In this document: positions 7,582 through 16,211 of the stretch, piece by piece
Layout: every line of letters begins with the position of its first letter
Numbering within the stretch: position 1 is the stretch's first letter
Source of the DNA: an uncultured Nitrospira sp.
GTDB taxonomy: Bacteria; Nitrospirota; Nitrospiria; Nitrospirales; Nitrospiraceae
Assembly: GCA_902500785.1 (NCBI GenBank)
Contig: CABVRW010000036.1
Span: forward strand, 2,967-36,536
Reading direction: 5' to 3'
DNA: 33,570 nucleotides
Notes under the pieces: generated by a model
Database searches by the model: none
Seen by the model: only the letters and a program-made list of their open reading frames with translations
What the model was told of the DNA's origin: nothing
Program-made: the position numbers and the translations under genes

Positions 7582-7749
7582 ATGCTGAGCTGGGCTGTAA
7601 CCTTCTTAGTCATCGGGCTGATCGCGGGTGTGCTGGGAGTCAGCGGCGTAGCGGGGACTGCCACCCATATCGCCTATGTGCTCTTCGTCGTCTTTTTGAT
7701 CCTGGCCGTCATCGGAATGGTGATGGGCAAGCGTCCACCTGCGGTGTAA
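7582..7749 (+). CDS. DUF1328 (YtjA-like) small membrane protein
   Basis: A 55-aa protein with two membrane helices (about residues 3-22 and 29-48): MLSWAVTFLVIGLIAGVLG, then a short GVAGTATHIA turn and VLFVVFLILAVIGMVMG. This matches the DUF1328 family of small inner-membrane proteins often found beside CsbD-like and other stress genes. Function is unknown. AGAGG at 7569-7573 serves as ribosome binding site. It ends 12 bases before the convergent stop of the sensor kinase at 7762, with no obvious terminator between. Confidence 0.88.
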   Translation: MLSWAVTFLVIGLIAGVLGVSGVAGTATHIAYVLFVVFLILAVIGMVMGKRPPAV

Positions 7750-7761
7750 TGAGAGCGACCA

Positions 7762-10700
7762 CTATCGTCTTGTGCGTACGGTGCTCACAATAGCTTCGTA
7801 GAGCTGGCCGGCGGCGCGTTCTTTAGTCACGAAGACCGCCGCCCCCGCGCCGATCATCGCCTCTTCGATGTGGAGTTCGTTTTGGACCGACAATCCGATC
7901 ACGATGACATCGGGGTGTAGGGCGACGATGCGGCGGGTGGCTTCTACCCCGTCGATCTTCGGCATATTGACGTCCATCACCACGATGTCAGGTTTTAAGG
8001 CGGTTGTGATGGCAATCGCGGATTCGCCGTCACCCGCTTCGCCGATGACCTCCAGGTCCTGATAACTGTCCAGCACACTTCGTAGCCCTTGTCGAACCAT
8101 CTCATGGTCGTCGACGAGCAGCACGCGCAAACATTGCGATGGGGCGATGGGAGAGGCCGTGAGACGTGTGGCCCGCGCTGCGTTGGCTCCCTGTTCGGAC
8201 TGGGAGGGCGCGGCTATCGGGGCCGTGAGTATGATGGTCGTGCCGCTGTCTTCCGAGGACCGCAGAGTGAGATGCCCACCGAGCGCCTCTACTCGCTCTT
8301 GAACATTGAACAGGCCAAATCGGCCTGGGATTGTCCGGTCGGTCTCCATTATGGTCGTCGGATTGAATCCGCATCCCCGATCCGTGACGGTGATAGTCAC
8401 GAGAGATTCTTCGGGACAGGCAAGGACAATGGACGCCTCATTGGTCCGGGCATGTTTGACGACGTTGAACAATAACTCTCGAACGCTCTGGTATAAGATC
8501 ACGGCGCTGTCTTCAGCCATGTGAAGCTGATCGACCTCGCAATGGACTGTGACGGTCAGCGCATGGGTCTTCATCTGGTCGGCCAGCCATTTGAGCGCGG
8601 CCGGCAGGCCGAATTGGTATAGGACCTGCGGGCTCAGTTCTGCGACGAGGAAACGCGTATAATCGAGGGATTGCAAGAGAGCGTTATCCGCCTCGTTCAG
8701 GAGCTGATGGGTTTTCGGGTCTTGAATGTGCGGGTTGGCTTGGCCTAATTTCATACGCGCGACCACCAATAACTGAGCCAGGTAGTCGTGAAGTTCCGTC
8801 GCCAGCCGCCGCCGCTCTTGCTGCTCTGTCGCGCTCAAGTCGGAGGCCAAGGCGCGCAGGCGTTCCTGCGAACGTACCAGAGCCTGCGTCCGCTCTTGTA
8901 CCCGCTCTTCTAACTCCACCGTCCATTTCTGCAGCTGTTCTTCGGCATGTTTTCGATCGGTAATGTCGATGGCCGAGCCGAGGTATCCGCGGAAAGATCC
9001 ATTTTCCGTCAGGAGCGGGACCCCTCGATCCAGAATCCACCCATAGGTTCCGTCCTCACGACGTAGGCGGTATTCCAGTTCAAACGACTCGTGTTGGGAG
9101 AAGTGTGCCGTGTAGACTTTAAAGTAGTACGCCCTATCGTCAGGATGGATGCCGGCGGTCCATCCTTGTCCCAGTTCGTCTTCGAGGGCACGACCCGTAT
9201 ATTGAAGCCACGATCGATTCAGCCAGGTCCAGCCCCGGTCGGGTCCGGCCATCCATACGAGCACCGGAGTGGCGTCAGCCAGCATGCGGAAATGGGCTTC
9301 GCTCTCTCGCAGTCCTGCTTCGGCCCGTTTGCGTTCGGTGATGTCGCGAACGATGGCGTGCCAGCGTCGGTCCGGCTGAAGTTTGGCGCTGATTTCGACG
9401 GTCAGTGTCGCCCCGTCCTTTCTGCGCAGTTGCCATTCGGCGGAGTGGCGATGTCCGTCGAGCAATTCGGCTTTGATGTCCTTCAGACGTCTATAGTCAT
9501 GCGGGTCGAGGAGGTCGGTCACACTCATGCTGAGGAGTTCTTCGCGGGAATATCCCAACATGTGACAGGCGCGAGTATTCACATCCAGGTAATGTCCCGC
9601 CATATCCGCCATGACGATGCCGTCGGAAGCCTGCTCGAAGAGATGTCGAAACCGCTCTTCGCTTTCTCTCAGTGCCTGCTCGGTCCGCTTCCGGTCCGTC
9701 ATATCGGTGATGAGGACATAGAATCCTTCGACCCGTCCCTCTGCCGTCCGTTCCGGGACATAGGTCGACAAGAGCGTTTCTTCGCCGGCTTGCCTCAGGC
9801 TGGTGGTTTCGAATGTAATTTGTTCGCCTTCCAGCACCCGGCGGATGAATTCCTGCACTTGGGAATAGTTCTGTTGCAGGAGCTCCTCGACCGATCCTCC
9901 GATGATCCGTTCCCGAGGGAGTCCAAAATGCCGTTCATACCCTGCGTTGACAAAACGATACCGTTCGTTTCGGTCCACATAGGCGATCAGCACCGGTAAG
10001 GCATCGGTGATGACACGCAACTGCTCTTCGCTCTGTCGAAGGGCGGTTTCCGAGCGTTTACGATCGGAAATATCAAACATGACGCCGGTGATTTGCCGCG
10101 GCCGCCCGGTCGAATCGGGGAGCACTTGCCCGGTCACCGCGATCCAGTCCTCGTCCTCAGGCGTATTGCGGAGGATGCGGCACTCCAGGTCGTAGGCGGT
10201 CCTGTGTTGAACGGCGTCGTCGATGGTTTGGCGCACCCGTTGTCGATCATCGTGGTGAATCAGATCTTGAAAGGCGTCGAAGGTGCTCCCGAAGCTCATG
10301 GGGGGCAGACCGAAGATGGCTTCCAGTTCAGGAGAGAAGGCCAACGTCTGGCTATCGAGGTCGTGGTGAAAGGTTCCCATGCGTCCGGCTCTCAAGGCCA
10401 GACGGTGTCGGGCTTCACGCTGTTGGAGAATCTGCATGATGTGCTTCTTTTGGCCGTCGGCGTGGTTCAAGCTGCCCGCCAGGGTCCAGATGAACGCCAG
10501 CATGATCAACAGGACCGAGGCCACGGCCAGCGCGACGCCGAAATTGAAATCGTAGTGGCCTGATCGCTGAGCCGTGATGCGAATCCATCCGGCGAGAATC
10601 GGCAGTGTGACGGCAAATGGCAGGAGACGCCGCAACATCAATCCGCCGAGCTTCTCACTTGTCAGTGTGGCCATCAAGCCTCTGGTGGGACGCGCGGAGA

Positions 10701-11316
10701 GGATACCCAGCCCCAAGACAAACAGGAGGAAGGCGCTGTAGAGGGAGATAGCGGAGAACGTGCCTACTTTATAGAGTGTCCGGACACCGTATAAATAGCC
10801 GACCAGCGCGATACCGCCGATCGTTCCTCCCACCAAGGCGGCATACTGGTCGAAGGAGTGCCTGGCCTGACCGGCGATCTTGTTCGTATCCAGCCATAGG
10901 AGCGCCAGCCCCAACAGCAGGATGGCGAAGGCTGTGGCGGGAGCCATGCGTCCGGGATGCGGATCGATCGACAGGTCCGGGTGTGAGACGAGCCACTCGT
11001 CCATTGCAAGGTCGATGGAAAGCAGGTGTTCCGACAGGGGCAGGATAGCCAGAAGGCAGGCAAGCATCGCTGCGCCCTGCGCGGCATGCCGCTTCGCCGT
11101 CGTGACGGTAGCCTCATCCGCTTGCAACCAGAGAGAGACCCCGCAGAAGAAAACCGCCAACAGTGTTGTGGGTCTCAGCGTACGGAAAGAGGAATGCAGG
11201 TCGTGGAGGAGCGAAGGATCATAGGCCAGGCAGAGGAGTGTGATAACTGGAAATACGATTGCCAATCCGGCGGTCGACAACACCAGACGCTGCAATGTGA
11301 GTAGCATCGAGGTCAT
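7762..11316 (-). CDS. Membrane PAS sensor histidine kinase with C-terminal receiver, no HTH (1184 aa)
   Basis: The N-terminal 285 residues hold several membrane helices. About four PAS domains follow (about 305-425, 430-550, 555-670, 680-800), each closing with D-x-(T/S)-(D/E)-RK. A coiled linker leads to a HisKA_3 dimerisation domain with phospho-acceptor H843 (RRRLATELHDYLAQ) and a HATPase with TDRGCGFN. The C-terminus (1063-1184) is a NarL-type receiver (LLVDDHEMVRQGL, D1115 in VMDVNMPKIDG). It stops exactly where a NarL/LuxR response regulator would continue into its helix-turn-helix. The output is therefore phosphotransfer or a phosphate sink rather than direct DNA binding. The start lacks a good ribosome binding site. 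It has a strong CTAGG-box promoter at 11471-11516. Confidence 0.9.
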   Translation of the reverse strand: MTSMLLTLQRLVLSTAGLAIVFPVITLLCLAYDPSLLHDLHSSFRTLRPTTLLAVFFCGVSLWLQADEATVTTAKRHAAQGAAMLACLLAILPLSEHLLSIDLAMDEWLVSHPDLSIDPHPGRMAPATAFAILLLGLALLWLDTNKIAGQARHSFDQYAALVGGTIGGIALVGYLYGVRTLYKVGTFSAISLYSAFLLFVLGLGILSARPTRGLMATLTSEKLGGLMLRRLLPFAVTLPILAGWIRITAQRSGHYDFNFGVALAVASVLLIMLAFIWTLAGSLNHADGQKKHIMQILQQREARHRLALRAGRMGTFHHDLDSQTLAFSPELEAIFGLPPMSFGSTFDAFQDLIHHDDRQRVRQTIDDAVQHRTAYDLECRILRNTPEDEDWIAVTGQVLPDSTGRPRQITGVMFDISDRKRSETALRQSEEQLRVITDALPVLIAYVDRNERYRFVNAGYERHFGLPRERIIGGSVEELLQQNYSQVQEFIRRVLEGEQITFETTSLRQAGEETLLSTYVPERTAEGRVEGFYVLITDMTDRKRTEQALRESEERFRHLFEQASDGIVMADMAGHYLDVNTRACHMLGYSREELLSMSVTDLLDPHDYRRLKDIKAELLDGHRHSAEWQLRRKDGATLTVEISAKLQPDRRWHAIVRDITERKRAEAGLRESEAHFRMLADATPVLVWMAGPDRGWTWLNRSWLQYTGRALEDELGQGWTAGIHPDDRAYYFKVYTAHFSQHESFELEYRLRREDGTYGWILDRGVPLLTENGSFRGYLGSAIDITDRKHAEEQLQKWTVELEERVQERTQALVRSQERLRALASDLSATEQQERRRLATELHDYLAQLLVVARMKLGQANPHIQDPKTHQLLNEADNALLQSLDYTRFLVAELSPQVLYQFGLPAALKWLADQMKTHALTVTVHCEVDQLHMAEDSAVILYQSVRELLFNVVKHARTNEASIVLACPEESLVTITVTDRGCGFNPTTIMETDRTIPGRFGLFNVQERVEALGGHLTLRSSEDSGTTIILTAPIAAPSQSEQGANAARATRLTASPIAPSQCLRVLLVDDHEMVRQGLRSVLDSYQDLEVIGEAGDGESAIAITTALKPDIVVMDVNMPKIDGVEATRRIVALHPDVIVIGLSVQNELHIEEAMIGAGAAVFVTKERAAGQLYEAIVSTVRTRR

Positions 11317-11470
11317 GCGAGATACACAACTCTCCGGGTGAGGGTATCAAATCCTGCGGTGAAGATCCTTCATCATACCAAGGCGAACGGAACACGAACG
11401 ACACCGGCGTCCACACGAGCGTCAACTAAGGGGGAACGGCGCAGCAGGGGATAGGGTAAAGATTAGCGAG

Positions 11471-11516
11471 ATCATACCGCCTTCGAAAATGATTGAGCAC
11501 TGGGGGATCCCCTAGT
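11471..11516 (-). promoter_or_regulatory. CTAGG-box promoter of the 1184-aa kinase
   Basis: Read on the minus strand, the dyad at 11516-11499 is ACTAGGG-GATC-CCCCAGT (one mismatch between arms). A good -10 TATGAT lies at 11476-11471, 22 bases downstream. Predicted start near 11464 leaves a leader of about 148 bases. The site lies after the stop of nothing on this strand except the upstream kinase gene ending at 11542. Confidence 0.72.
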
Positions 11517-11541
11517 GTGTTCGGATCCAGTCGCCGACAGG

Positions 11542-13518
11542 TCATGGGGAGGTCACGGGGCAATGCCGAAGAATGGTTTCGTAGAGTTGGCTGGCCGCAG
11601 ACTCTTTCGGTAGGAACGCCACGGCCCCCGCTTCCGTCATGGCGAGACGCACTTGGGGATCGTTCCTCACGGAGATCCCGATCACGACGAGAGACGGAAA
11701 TTCGTTGGACAAGATACGGGTCGCTTCAATACCGTCGACGAGCGGGAGGTTGACGTCCATGATCACCACGTCGGGACGAAGCGAACGGACCATGTCGACG
11801 GCGGCGCGACCGTCGGCTTCTTCGCCGACGACGATCAGATCCGCATAACCATCCAGGATGCTGCGAAGTCCCTGACGGACCATGGCGTGATCGTCGACTA
11901 ACACGATTCGAATCCTGCGCTCAGGGTCTGTGGTCATGGCAACCGGCGTATGGGAGGATACTGCGAATGGAGTCGAGGGAGAAGCCAAGGCGCTATGGGA
12001 AAGGGGCAGACGGAGAATCGCCACTGTGCCGGCGCCGGGCGCGGCCGAGAGTTCGCATGAACCTCCCAATGTTTCCATCCGTTCCCGGATGCTGAGCAGG
12101 CCGAATTTTTCTTGGGCATCTCCGAAGTTGGTCAGTTCCGTCACGTCGAACCCGCGACCCTCGTCCTCCACACAGATCCACAGTTCCCGTTCCTCTTCGA
12201 CGGTGACGGTGATGGTGGCTCGGTCGGTGTGGGCATGTTTGACGACGTTGAACAGCAACTCGCGGACCGATTGAAACAACAGGATGGCCTGGTCGTCTGG
12301 CAAGGCGAACGACGTGGGACCCGTATTGACCGTGACCGAGAGTGAGTGCTGCTTCATCTGTTCTCCCAGCCAGACGAGCGACTTCGAGAGACCGAACTGG
12401 TACAGGATGTGCGGGCTCAATTCGGCGACGAGCGAACGGGTGTAGGTCAGGGCCTGATCCAGCATCGCATCCACCTTCGAGAGGGCGGCCGATGCCGCCG
12501 GATCTTGCACTCTAGGAATGGCCTGCGACAGCCTGAGCCGGCTGGCCACGACGAGTTGCGCAAGATAATCGTGTAATTCCACGGCGAGCCGCCGGCGCTC
12601 ACGCTGTTCGGTCAGAGTCAATTCCGACGCCAGCGCGCGCAGGCGTTCCTGCGACAACATCAGTTCCCCAGTGCGTTCGATGATGCGACGTTCTAACTCG
12701 GCGGTGGAGTCCTGCAGGCTGCGTTCGGCGTGCTTGCGTTCGGTCAGATCCATCAACATATCCACCCCGCCGACCAATTCTCCGGAGGCGTTGCAAAGCG
12801 GTGTCGGATGGGCCGCGACCGGTATCCGAGTTCCGTCCGGGCGTTCGAGAATGGTCTCAAGACCGCGTATCGGACGATTGAGTCTCAGGGACTGGGCCAG
12901 CGGGCAAGCGTCAAGCGGCATGGGGCGGCCGTCCGGCCAGTACAACCGCCAGGAGCCGCACCATCGGGCGGTGCCGAGCGTGGGTCTGCATCCCCAGAGA
13001 TCCACGGCAGCCTGGTTGTAACGCGTGATCCGTCCCTCGGCATCGGTCATGTAGACGGCGACAGGAAGGGCTTCGACCAGATTGGACAACTCACGTTCTG
13101 CCTGTTTCCGTTCCGAAATCTCGCGGGCAATTGTTGATGCCCCCACGATTCGACCCGTTCGATCCTTGATCGGCGACACCGATAGAGAGATGTCTACCAT
13201 CGTGCCGTTTTTGCGCTGCCGCACGGTTTCGTAGTGATCGATCCGTTGTCCTAGGCGGAGACGCTCTAGAATTCTTGGTTCCTCATCGAATCGATCCTCG
13301 GGAATCAGTCGATGCACCTTCTGCCCGATCATCTCCTGCGCCGTATATCCGAAGAGGCGTTGCGCACCTTTATTCCAACTGGTGATCACACCATCGAGAT
13401 CTTTGGAGATGATGGCGTCATCGGAGGAATCTACGATCGAGGCTAGACGCGCCAACATGAAATCGGTCTGATTGGTCATTTCAAATGGAGTGGTTTTGTG
13501 GCTGTCCGGAGCGTACAT
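11542..13518 (-). CDS. Soluble PAS sensor histidine kinase with C-terminal receiver, no HTH (658 aa)
   Basis: A cytoplasmic kinase with no membrane helix. Two PAS domains are visible, about 25-145 (IVDSSDDAIISKDLDGVITS) and 150-275 (EALPVAVYMTDAEGRITRYN). A HisKA_3 domain follows with H316 in LAVELHDYLAQ, then a HATPase with EDEGRGFD. A NarL-type receiver occupies 536-658 (phospho-acceptor D588 in IMDVNLPLVDG). As in its two paralogues in this window, the protein ends right after the receiver without an HTH. GAGG lies seven bases before the ATG at 13518. It is divergent from the Hsp20-like gene and has its own CTAGG-box promoter with a consensus TATAAT. Confidence 0.9.
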   Translation of the reverse strand: MYAPDSHKTTPFEMTNQTDFMLARLASIVDSSDDAIISKDLDGVITSWNKGAQRLFGYTAQEMIGQKVHRLIPEDRFDEEPRILERLRLGQRIDHYETVRQRKNGTMVDISLSVSPIKDRTGRIVGASTIAREISERKQAERELSNLVEALPVAVYMTDAEGRITRYNQAAVDLWGCRPTLGTARWCGSWRLYWPDGRPMPLDACPLAQSLRLNRPIRGLETILERPDGTRIPVAAHPTPLCNASGELVGGVDMLMDLTERKHAERSLQDSTAELERRIIERTGELMLSQERLRALASELTLTEQRERRRLAVELHDYLAQLVVASRLRLSQAIPRVQDPAASAALSKVDAMLDQALTYTRSLVAELSPHILYQFGLSKSLVWLGEQMKQHSLSVTVNTGPTSFALPDDQAILLFQSVRELLFNVVKHAHTDRATITVTVEEERELWICVEDEGRGFDVTELTNFGDAQEKFGLLSIRERMETLGGSCELSAAPGAGTVAILRLPLSHSALASPSTPFAVSSHTPVAMTTDPERRIRIVLVDDHAMVRQGLRSILDGYADLIVVGEEADGRAAVDMVRSLRPDVVIMDVNLPLVDGIEATRILSNEFPSLVVIGISVRNDPQVRLAMTEAGAVAFLPKESAASQLYETILRHCPVTSP

Positions 13519-13579
13519 GTAGGCCTCATTTCACGCGCACAGGGCTACCGCCTACCCTATTTTCCTGGGCCAAAATCAC

Positions 13580-13626
13580 ATTATAAGATGTCGGAGCGAT
13601 TCCGACTACCTAGGCAAAACGCTAGC
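13580..13626 (-). promoter_or_regulatory. CTAGG-box promoter of the 658-aa kinase
   Basis: On the minus strand the dyad at 13626-13609 reads GCTAGCG-TTTT-GCCTAGG, and a perfect TATAAT lies at 13585-13580, 23 bases downstream. Predicted start near 13573, giving a 55-base leader. The companion box for the divergent gene is only 16 bases away. Confidence 0.6.
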
Positions 13627-13642
13627 GTAATCCTAGAGGGAT

Positions 13643-13687
13643 GCCGGGGGAAATCCTAGTGGCCGCCCGTAAGGACCTCTATATACT
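13643..13687 (+). promoter_or_regulatory. CTAGG-box promoter of the Hsp20-like gene
   Basis: The dyad at 13643-13660 is GCCGGGG-GAAA-TCCTAGT, with a full proximal half and a degenerate distal half. A -10 TATACT lies at 13682-13687, 21 bases downstream. The predicted start near 13695 excludes the GTG at 13690 as start codon and supports the ATG at 13714. Confidence 0.58.
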
Positions 13688-13713
13688 ATGTGCTATCGAT
13701 CGAGGGAAGACAA

Positions 13714-14127
13714 ATGGAAACCCCATATGGAGCAAGCATGAAGAAAGCACTCGGTCCCTCCATGGATGAGATTGGATCCACCAGCCTTGACCAAGCGGAA
13801 GATCGGACGTCGGAGTCCTGTCCCACGCTCGGTTCCAACGGCCTGGTTCAGCAAGGCCCCTTGATCGAGGTATCAGAGTCAGACGGTGTCTTGAACGTCC
13901 ATGCGGATTTCCGCTCGATACCGGGACTGTCCAGTGTCGAGCATATCGCTGTCGAATTTGCTCAGCAGGGGTTGATCCTCACCTGCGACGCGGTGCAGCG
14001 CTATGTGCCGCTGCCGACGGATGCCCAAATCGAACATGCCAGGGTGACGATCGCCGGAGGCATCGTGCGGATATCCGTCCCGACTGCGGATTGGGGGCAC
14101 CGTTGGCGGTCCATCGTCATGTGGTGA
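13714..14127 (+). CDS. Hsp20/alpha-crystallin-like small heat shock protein, divergent
   Basis: A 137-aa protein whose second half resembles an alpha-crystallin domain. It has PLIEVSESDGVLNVHADF, then IAVEFAQQGLILTCDA, then HARVTIAGGIVRISVP, the last matching the A-x-x-x-(N/G)-G-(V/I)-L strand. The usual C-terminal I-x-I tail and the long L57 loop are short or missing, so it is an atypical, short member. Small heat shock proteins hold unfolding proteins without ATP. The start at 13714 has GAGGGA at 13702-13707 and fits the predicted transcription start; a longer GTG start at 13690 would lie before it. It converges with the kinase gene ending at 14136. Confidence 0.72.
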   Translation: METPYGASMKKALGPSMDEIGSTSLDQAEDRTSESCPTLGSNGLVQQGPLIEVSESDGVLNVHADFRSIPGLSSVEHIAVEFAQQGLILTCDAVQRYVPLPTDAQIEHARVTIAGGIVRISVPTADWGHRWRSIVMW

Positions 14128-14148
14128 GGATCGACTCAGCGCCTCACC
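14123..14148. terminator. Possible bidirectional hairpin between convergent genes
   Basis: GGTGAGG (14123-14129) pairs with CCTCACC (14142-14148) over a 12-base loop, spanning the stops of the Hsp20-like gene and the kinase on the opposite strand. No T-tract is present on either side. Confidence 0.35.
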
Positions 14149-16211
14149 CCGTCGTCTGCCAGCGCCTGGCGGATCGCGGCGTACAATTCATCCACGGCGG
14201 CTTCTTTCGAAATCAACGTAGTCGCGCCGGCCCGCAGCATGGCTTGCCGTGTTTCGGCCGTATTGTGCACCGATAGTCCGATGACGGTCACCTCAGGGTG
14301 GTTAGCCTTAATGTCGGCCGTCGCATCGATCCCGTTGACCCCCGGCATATTGATATCCATGACCACGACCGCAGGGCGCAGCCGTTCGACCAATTCAAGT
14401 GCCTCTCGGCCGTTTGACGCGTCACCCACCACGGCCACATCCTCATATTGCTCCAGCATACTTCGCAACCCCTGGCGGACCATGGCATGGTCATCGACCA
14501 GTAGGATGCCGATCGTGGATGAGGACTGGTGGGGAGGGCGCTTGATTTGGATAAGATCGCTCCGCGAAGGGGTCGTCTCGGAACCCGTCTGTGCCGGACT
14601 ATCGTCGGCCTCGGATCCCGGCCGCCCGCTCCAATTGGGAGTCGTGAGTATGGCGCGGGTTCCGCGTCCCAAGACGGACTCGATGACCAGTTGTCCACCC
14701 ATCGCAGCCATGCGTTCCTGAATGCTGAACAGGCCGAAACGGGTGGGGGCGGTCCCGCAGCGATGGTATGACGCTGGGACAAATCCGCAGCCGTCATCGG
14801 AGACCACGACTTCCAATTGGTCGTCGTCCTTAACGGTCAACGTGATGCATGCCTCCGTGGCCTTGGCATGTTTGAGCACGTTAAACAGCAGCTCGCGCAC
14901 GGATTGAAACAAGAGAACTGCCTGGTCCTCGGGAAGCGCCAGTGGAGCGGGCCCCTGGCGCACGGTGACCGCGAGCCCATGCCGTTGCATCTGCGCGGCC
15001 AGCCAGTTCAGTGCTTGGAGCAGGCCGAATTCCTTGAGCGTGGGAGGCGTCAACTCTGCGACCAGAGAGCGGGTGTAATCGAGAGATTGGGTCAGGGTTT
15101 GGTCGGCGTCCTTCAAGAGCTCTGAGACCCGGTCTCCTGTGACCAGCGGAATGGCCTGCTGCAATTTCATCCGTACCACCACCAGCAGTTGCGCCAGATA
15201 GTCGTGAAGGTCTGCGGCCAATCGTTTGCGCTCGCGTTGTTCGGTCAGGTTCAATTCCGTCGTCAGCGCGCGGAGATGGTCTTGCGATTGCAGTAACTCC
15301 TCGGTTTTTTGGCTCACGGCCTGTTCGAGGTCCACGCTCCAACGTTGCAGCCGTTGTTCTGCGTCCTTACGTTCGGTGACGTCGAAGCTCGCGCCGATAT
15401 ACCCGAGCAAGCCTCCGTCCGAGGAAAGGGTCGGCATGCCGACGGAATGAATCCACCGATACGAGCCGTCATGTCGCCGACAACGGAAGGAGGCTTCGAA
15501 TCGGGTTCGAAGGGAGGTCGCCTGCAGATAGGTATCGGCGGCATGATGGCGATCGTCAGGATGGACATGGCGAGCCCAGTCGAGTATGTCGATTTGGTCG
15601 AGCGCGTCGATACCCAAGAAATCCAGGCAGGCGTGATTGACGAACTCGCAGCCATTCGGCCCATGCATCCAGATGATCACCGGCGCGCTGTCGGACAACG
15701 TCCTGAAGCGCATTTCGCTTTCGCGTAGGCGCTGATTCGCCTCATCACGTTCCCGCAGCAGGCGCGCTTTTTCCTCCGCGAGGGTGAGAAATTCATCCCG
15801 CTGCCTGGTCAGGTCTTCTCGCTGCCGGTACAGGTCGAGGAAAATGCCCGTCTTGCTGCGCAGGACCTCCGGCTCAATGGGTTTGTAGAGGAAATCGACC
15901 GCTCCGGCCTGGTACCCACGAAAGCGATGGAGGTTGTCCTTTGGCCCCGCCGTCAGGAAAATAATCGGCACATGCTGGGTACGGCGTGAGCCACGCATCA
16001 GTTCAGCCAGTTCGAACCCGTCCATGATCGGCATCTGCACGTCGATGACGGCCAGCGCGATGTCGTGTTTGAGCAAGAGTTCAAGGGCTTCTCGTGCGGA
16101 GCCGGCCTGCAATATCCGGACGTTGTCGCGCGACAGGATCGCGCTCAACGCCATGAGGTTGGGTTCATGGTCGTCGATCAGGAGGATTGTGGCCGGAGAT
16201 TTCGTCAGCAC
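14136..16211 (-). CDS. Hybrid sensor kinase: receiver-PAS-HisKA_3-HATPase-receiver (691 aa)
   Basis: An N-terminal receiver (ILLIDDHEPNLMALSAIL, acceptor Asp in AVIDVQMPIMDG) is followed by a coiled linker and one PAS domain (LSDSAPVIIWMHGPNG to VTERKDAE). A HisKA_3 domain with H336 (LAADLHDYLAQ), a HATPase (SDDGCGFV) and a C-terminal NarL-type receiver (D619 in VMDINMPGVNG) complete it. There is no HTH and no membrane helix. The GTG start at 16211 is preferred: TATGGAGG precedes it, and it overlaps the cheB stop by seven bases, like the other joints of this operon. An ATG at 16235 (eight residues longer) is the alternative but has no ribosome binding site. It is the last gene of the kinase-cheR-cheB operon. 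Confidence 0.88.
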   Translation of the reverse strand: MLTKSPATILLIDDHEPNLMALSAILSRDNVRILQAGSAREALELLLKHDIALAVIDVQMPIMDGFELAELMRGSRRTQHVPIIFLTAGPKDNLHRFRGYQAGAVDFLYKPIEPEVLRSKTGIFLDLYRQREDLTRQRDEFLTLAEEKARLLRERDEANQRLRESEMRFRTLSDSAPVIIWMHGPNGCEFVNHACLDFLGIDALDQIDILDWARHVHPDDRHHAADTYLQATSLRTRFEASFRCRRHDGSYRWIHSVGMPTLSSDGGLLGYIGASFDVTERKDAEQRLQRWSVDLEQAVSQKTEELLQSQDHLRALTTELNLTEQRERKRLAADLHDYLAQLLVVVRMKLQQAIPLVTGDRVSELLKDADQTLTQSLDYTRSLVAELTPPTLKEFGLLQALNWLAAQMQRHGLAVTVRQGPAPLALPEDQAVLLFQSVRELLFNVLKHAKATEACITLTVKDDDQLEVVVSDDGCGFVPASYHRCGTAPTRFGLFSIQERMAAMGGQLVIESVLGRGTRAILTTPNWSGRPGSEADDSPAQTGSETTPSRSDLIQIKRPPHQSSSTIGILLVDDHAMVRQGLRSMLEQYEDVAVVGDASNGREALELVERLRPAVVVMDINMPGVNGIDATADIKANHPEVTVIGLSVHNTAETRQAMLRAGATTLISKEAAVDELYAAIRQALADDGVRR

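Noticed and set aside
9091-9999. Plus-strand 302-aa ORF inside the 1184-aa kinase
   Set aside because: It is antisense to PAS domains with clear family motifs and has no recognisable product of its own; it is a GC-rich shadow frame.
13231-13240. CCTAGG and other CTAG tetramers inside coding DNA (also near 12513, 18785, 25632 and 30148)
   Set aside because: They are single half-sites without the second arm or a -10 at the fixed distance, so they were not counted as boxes.
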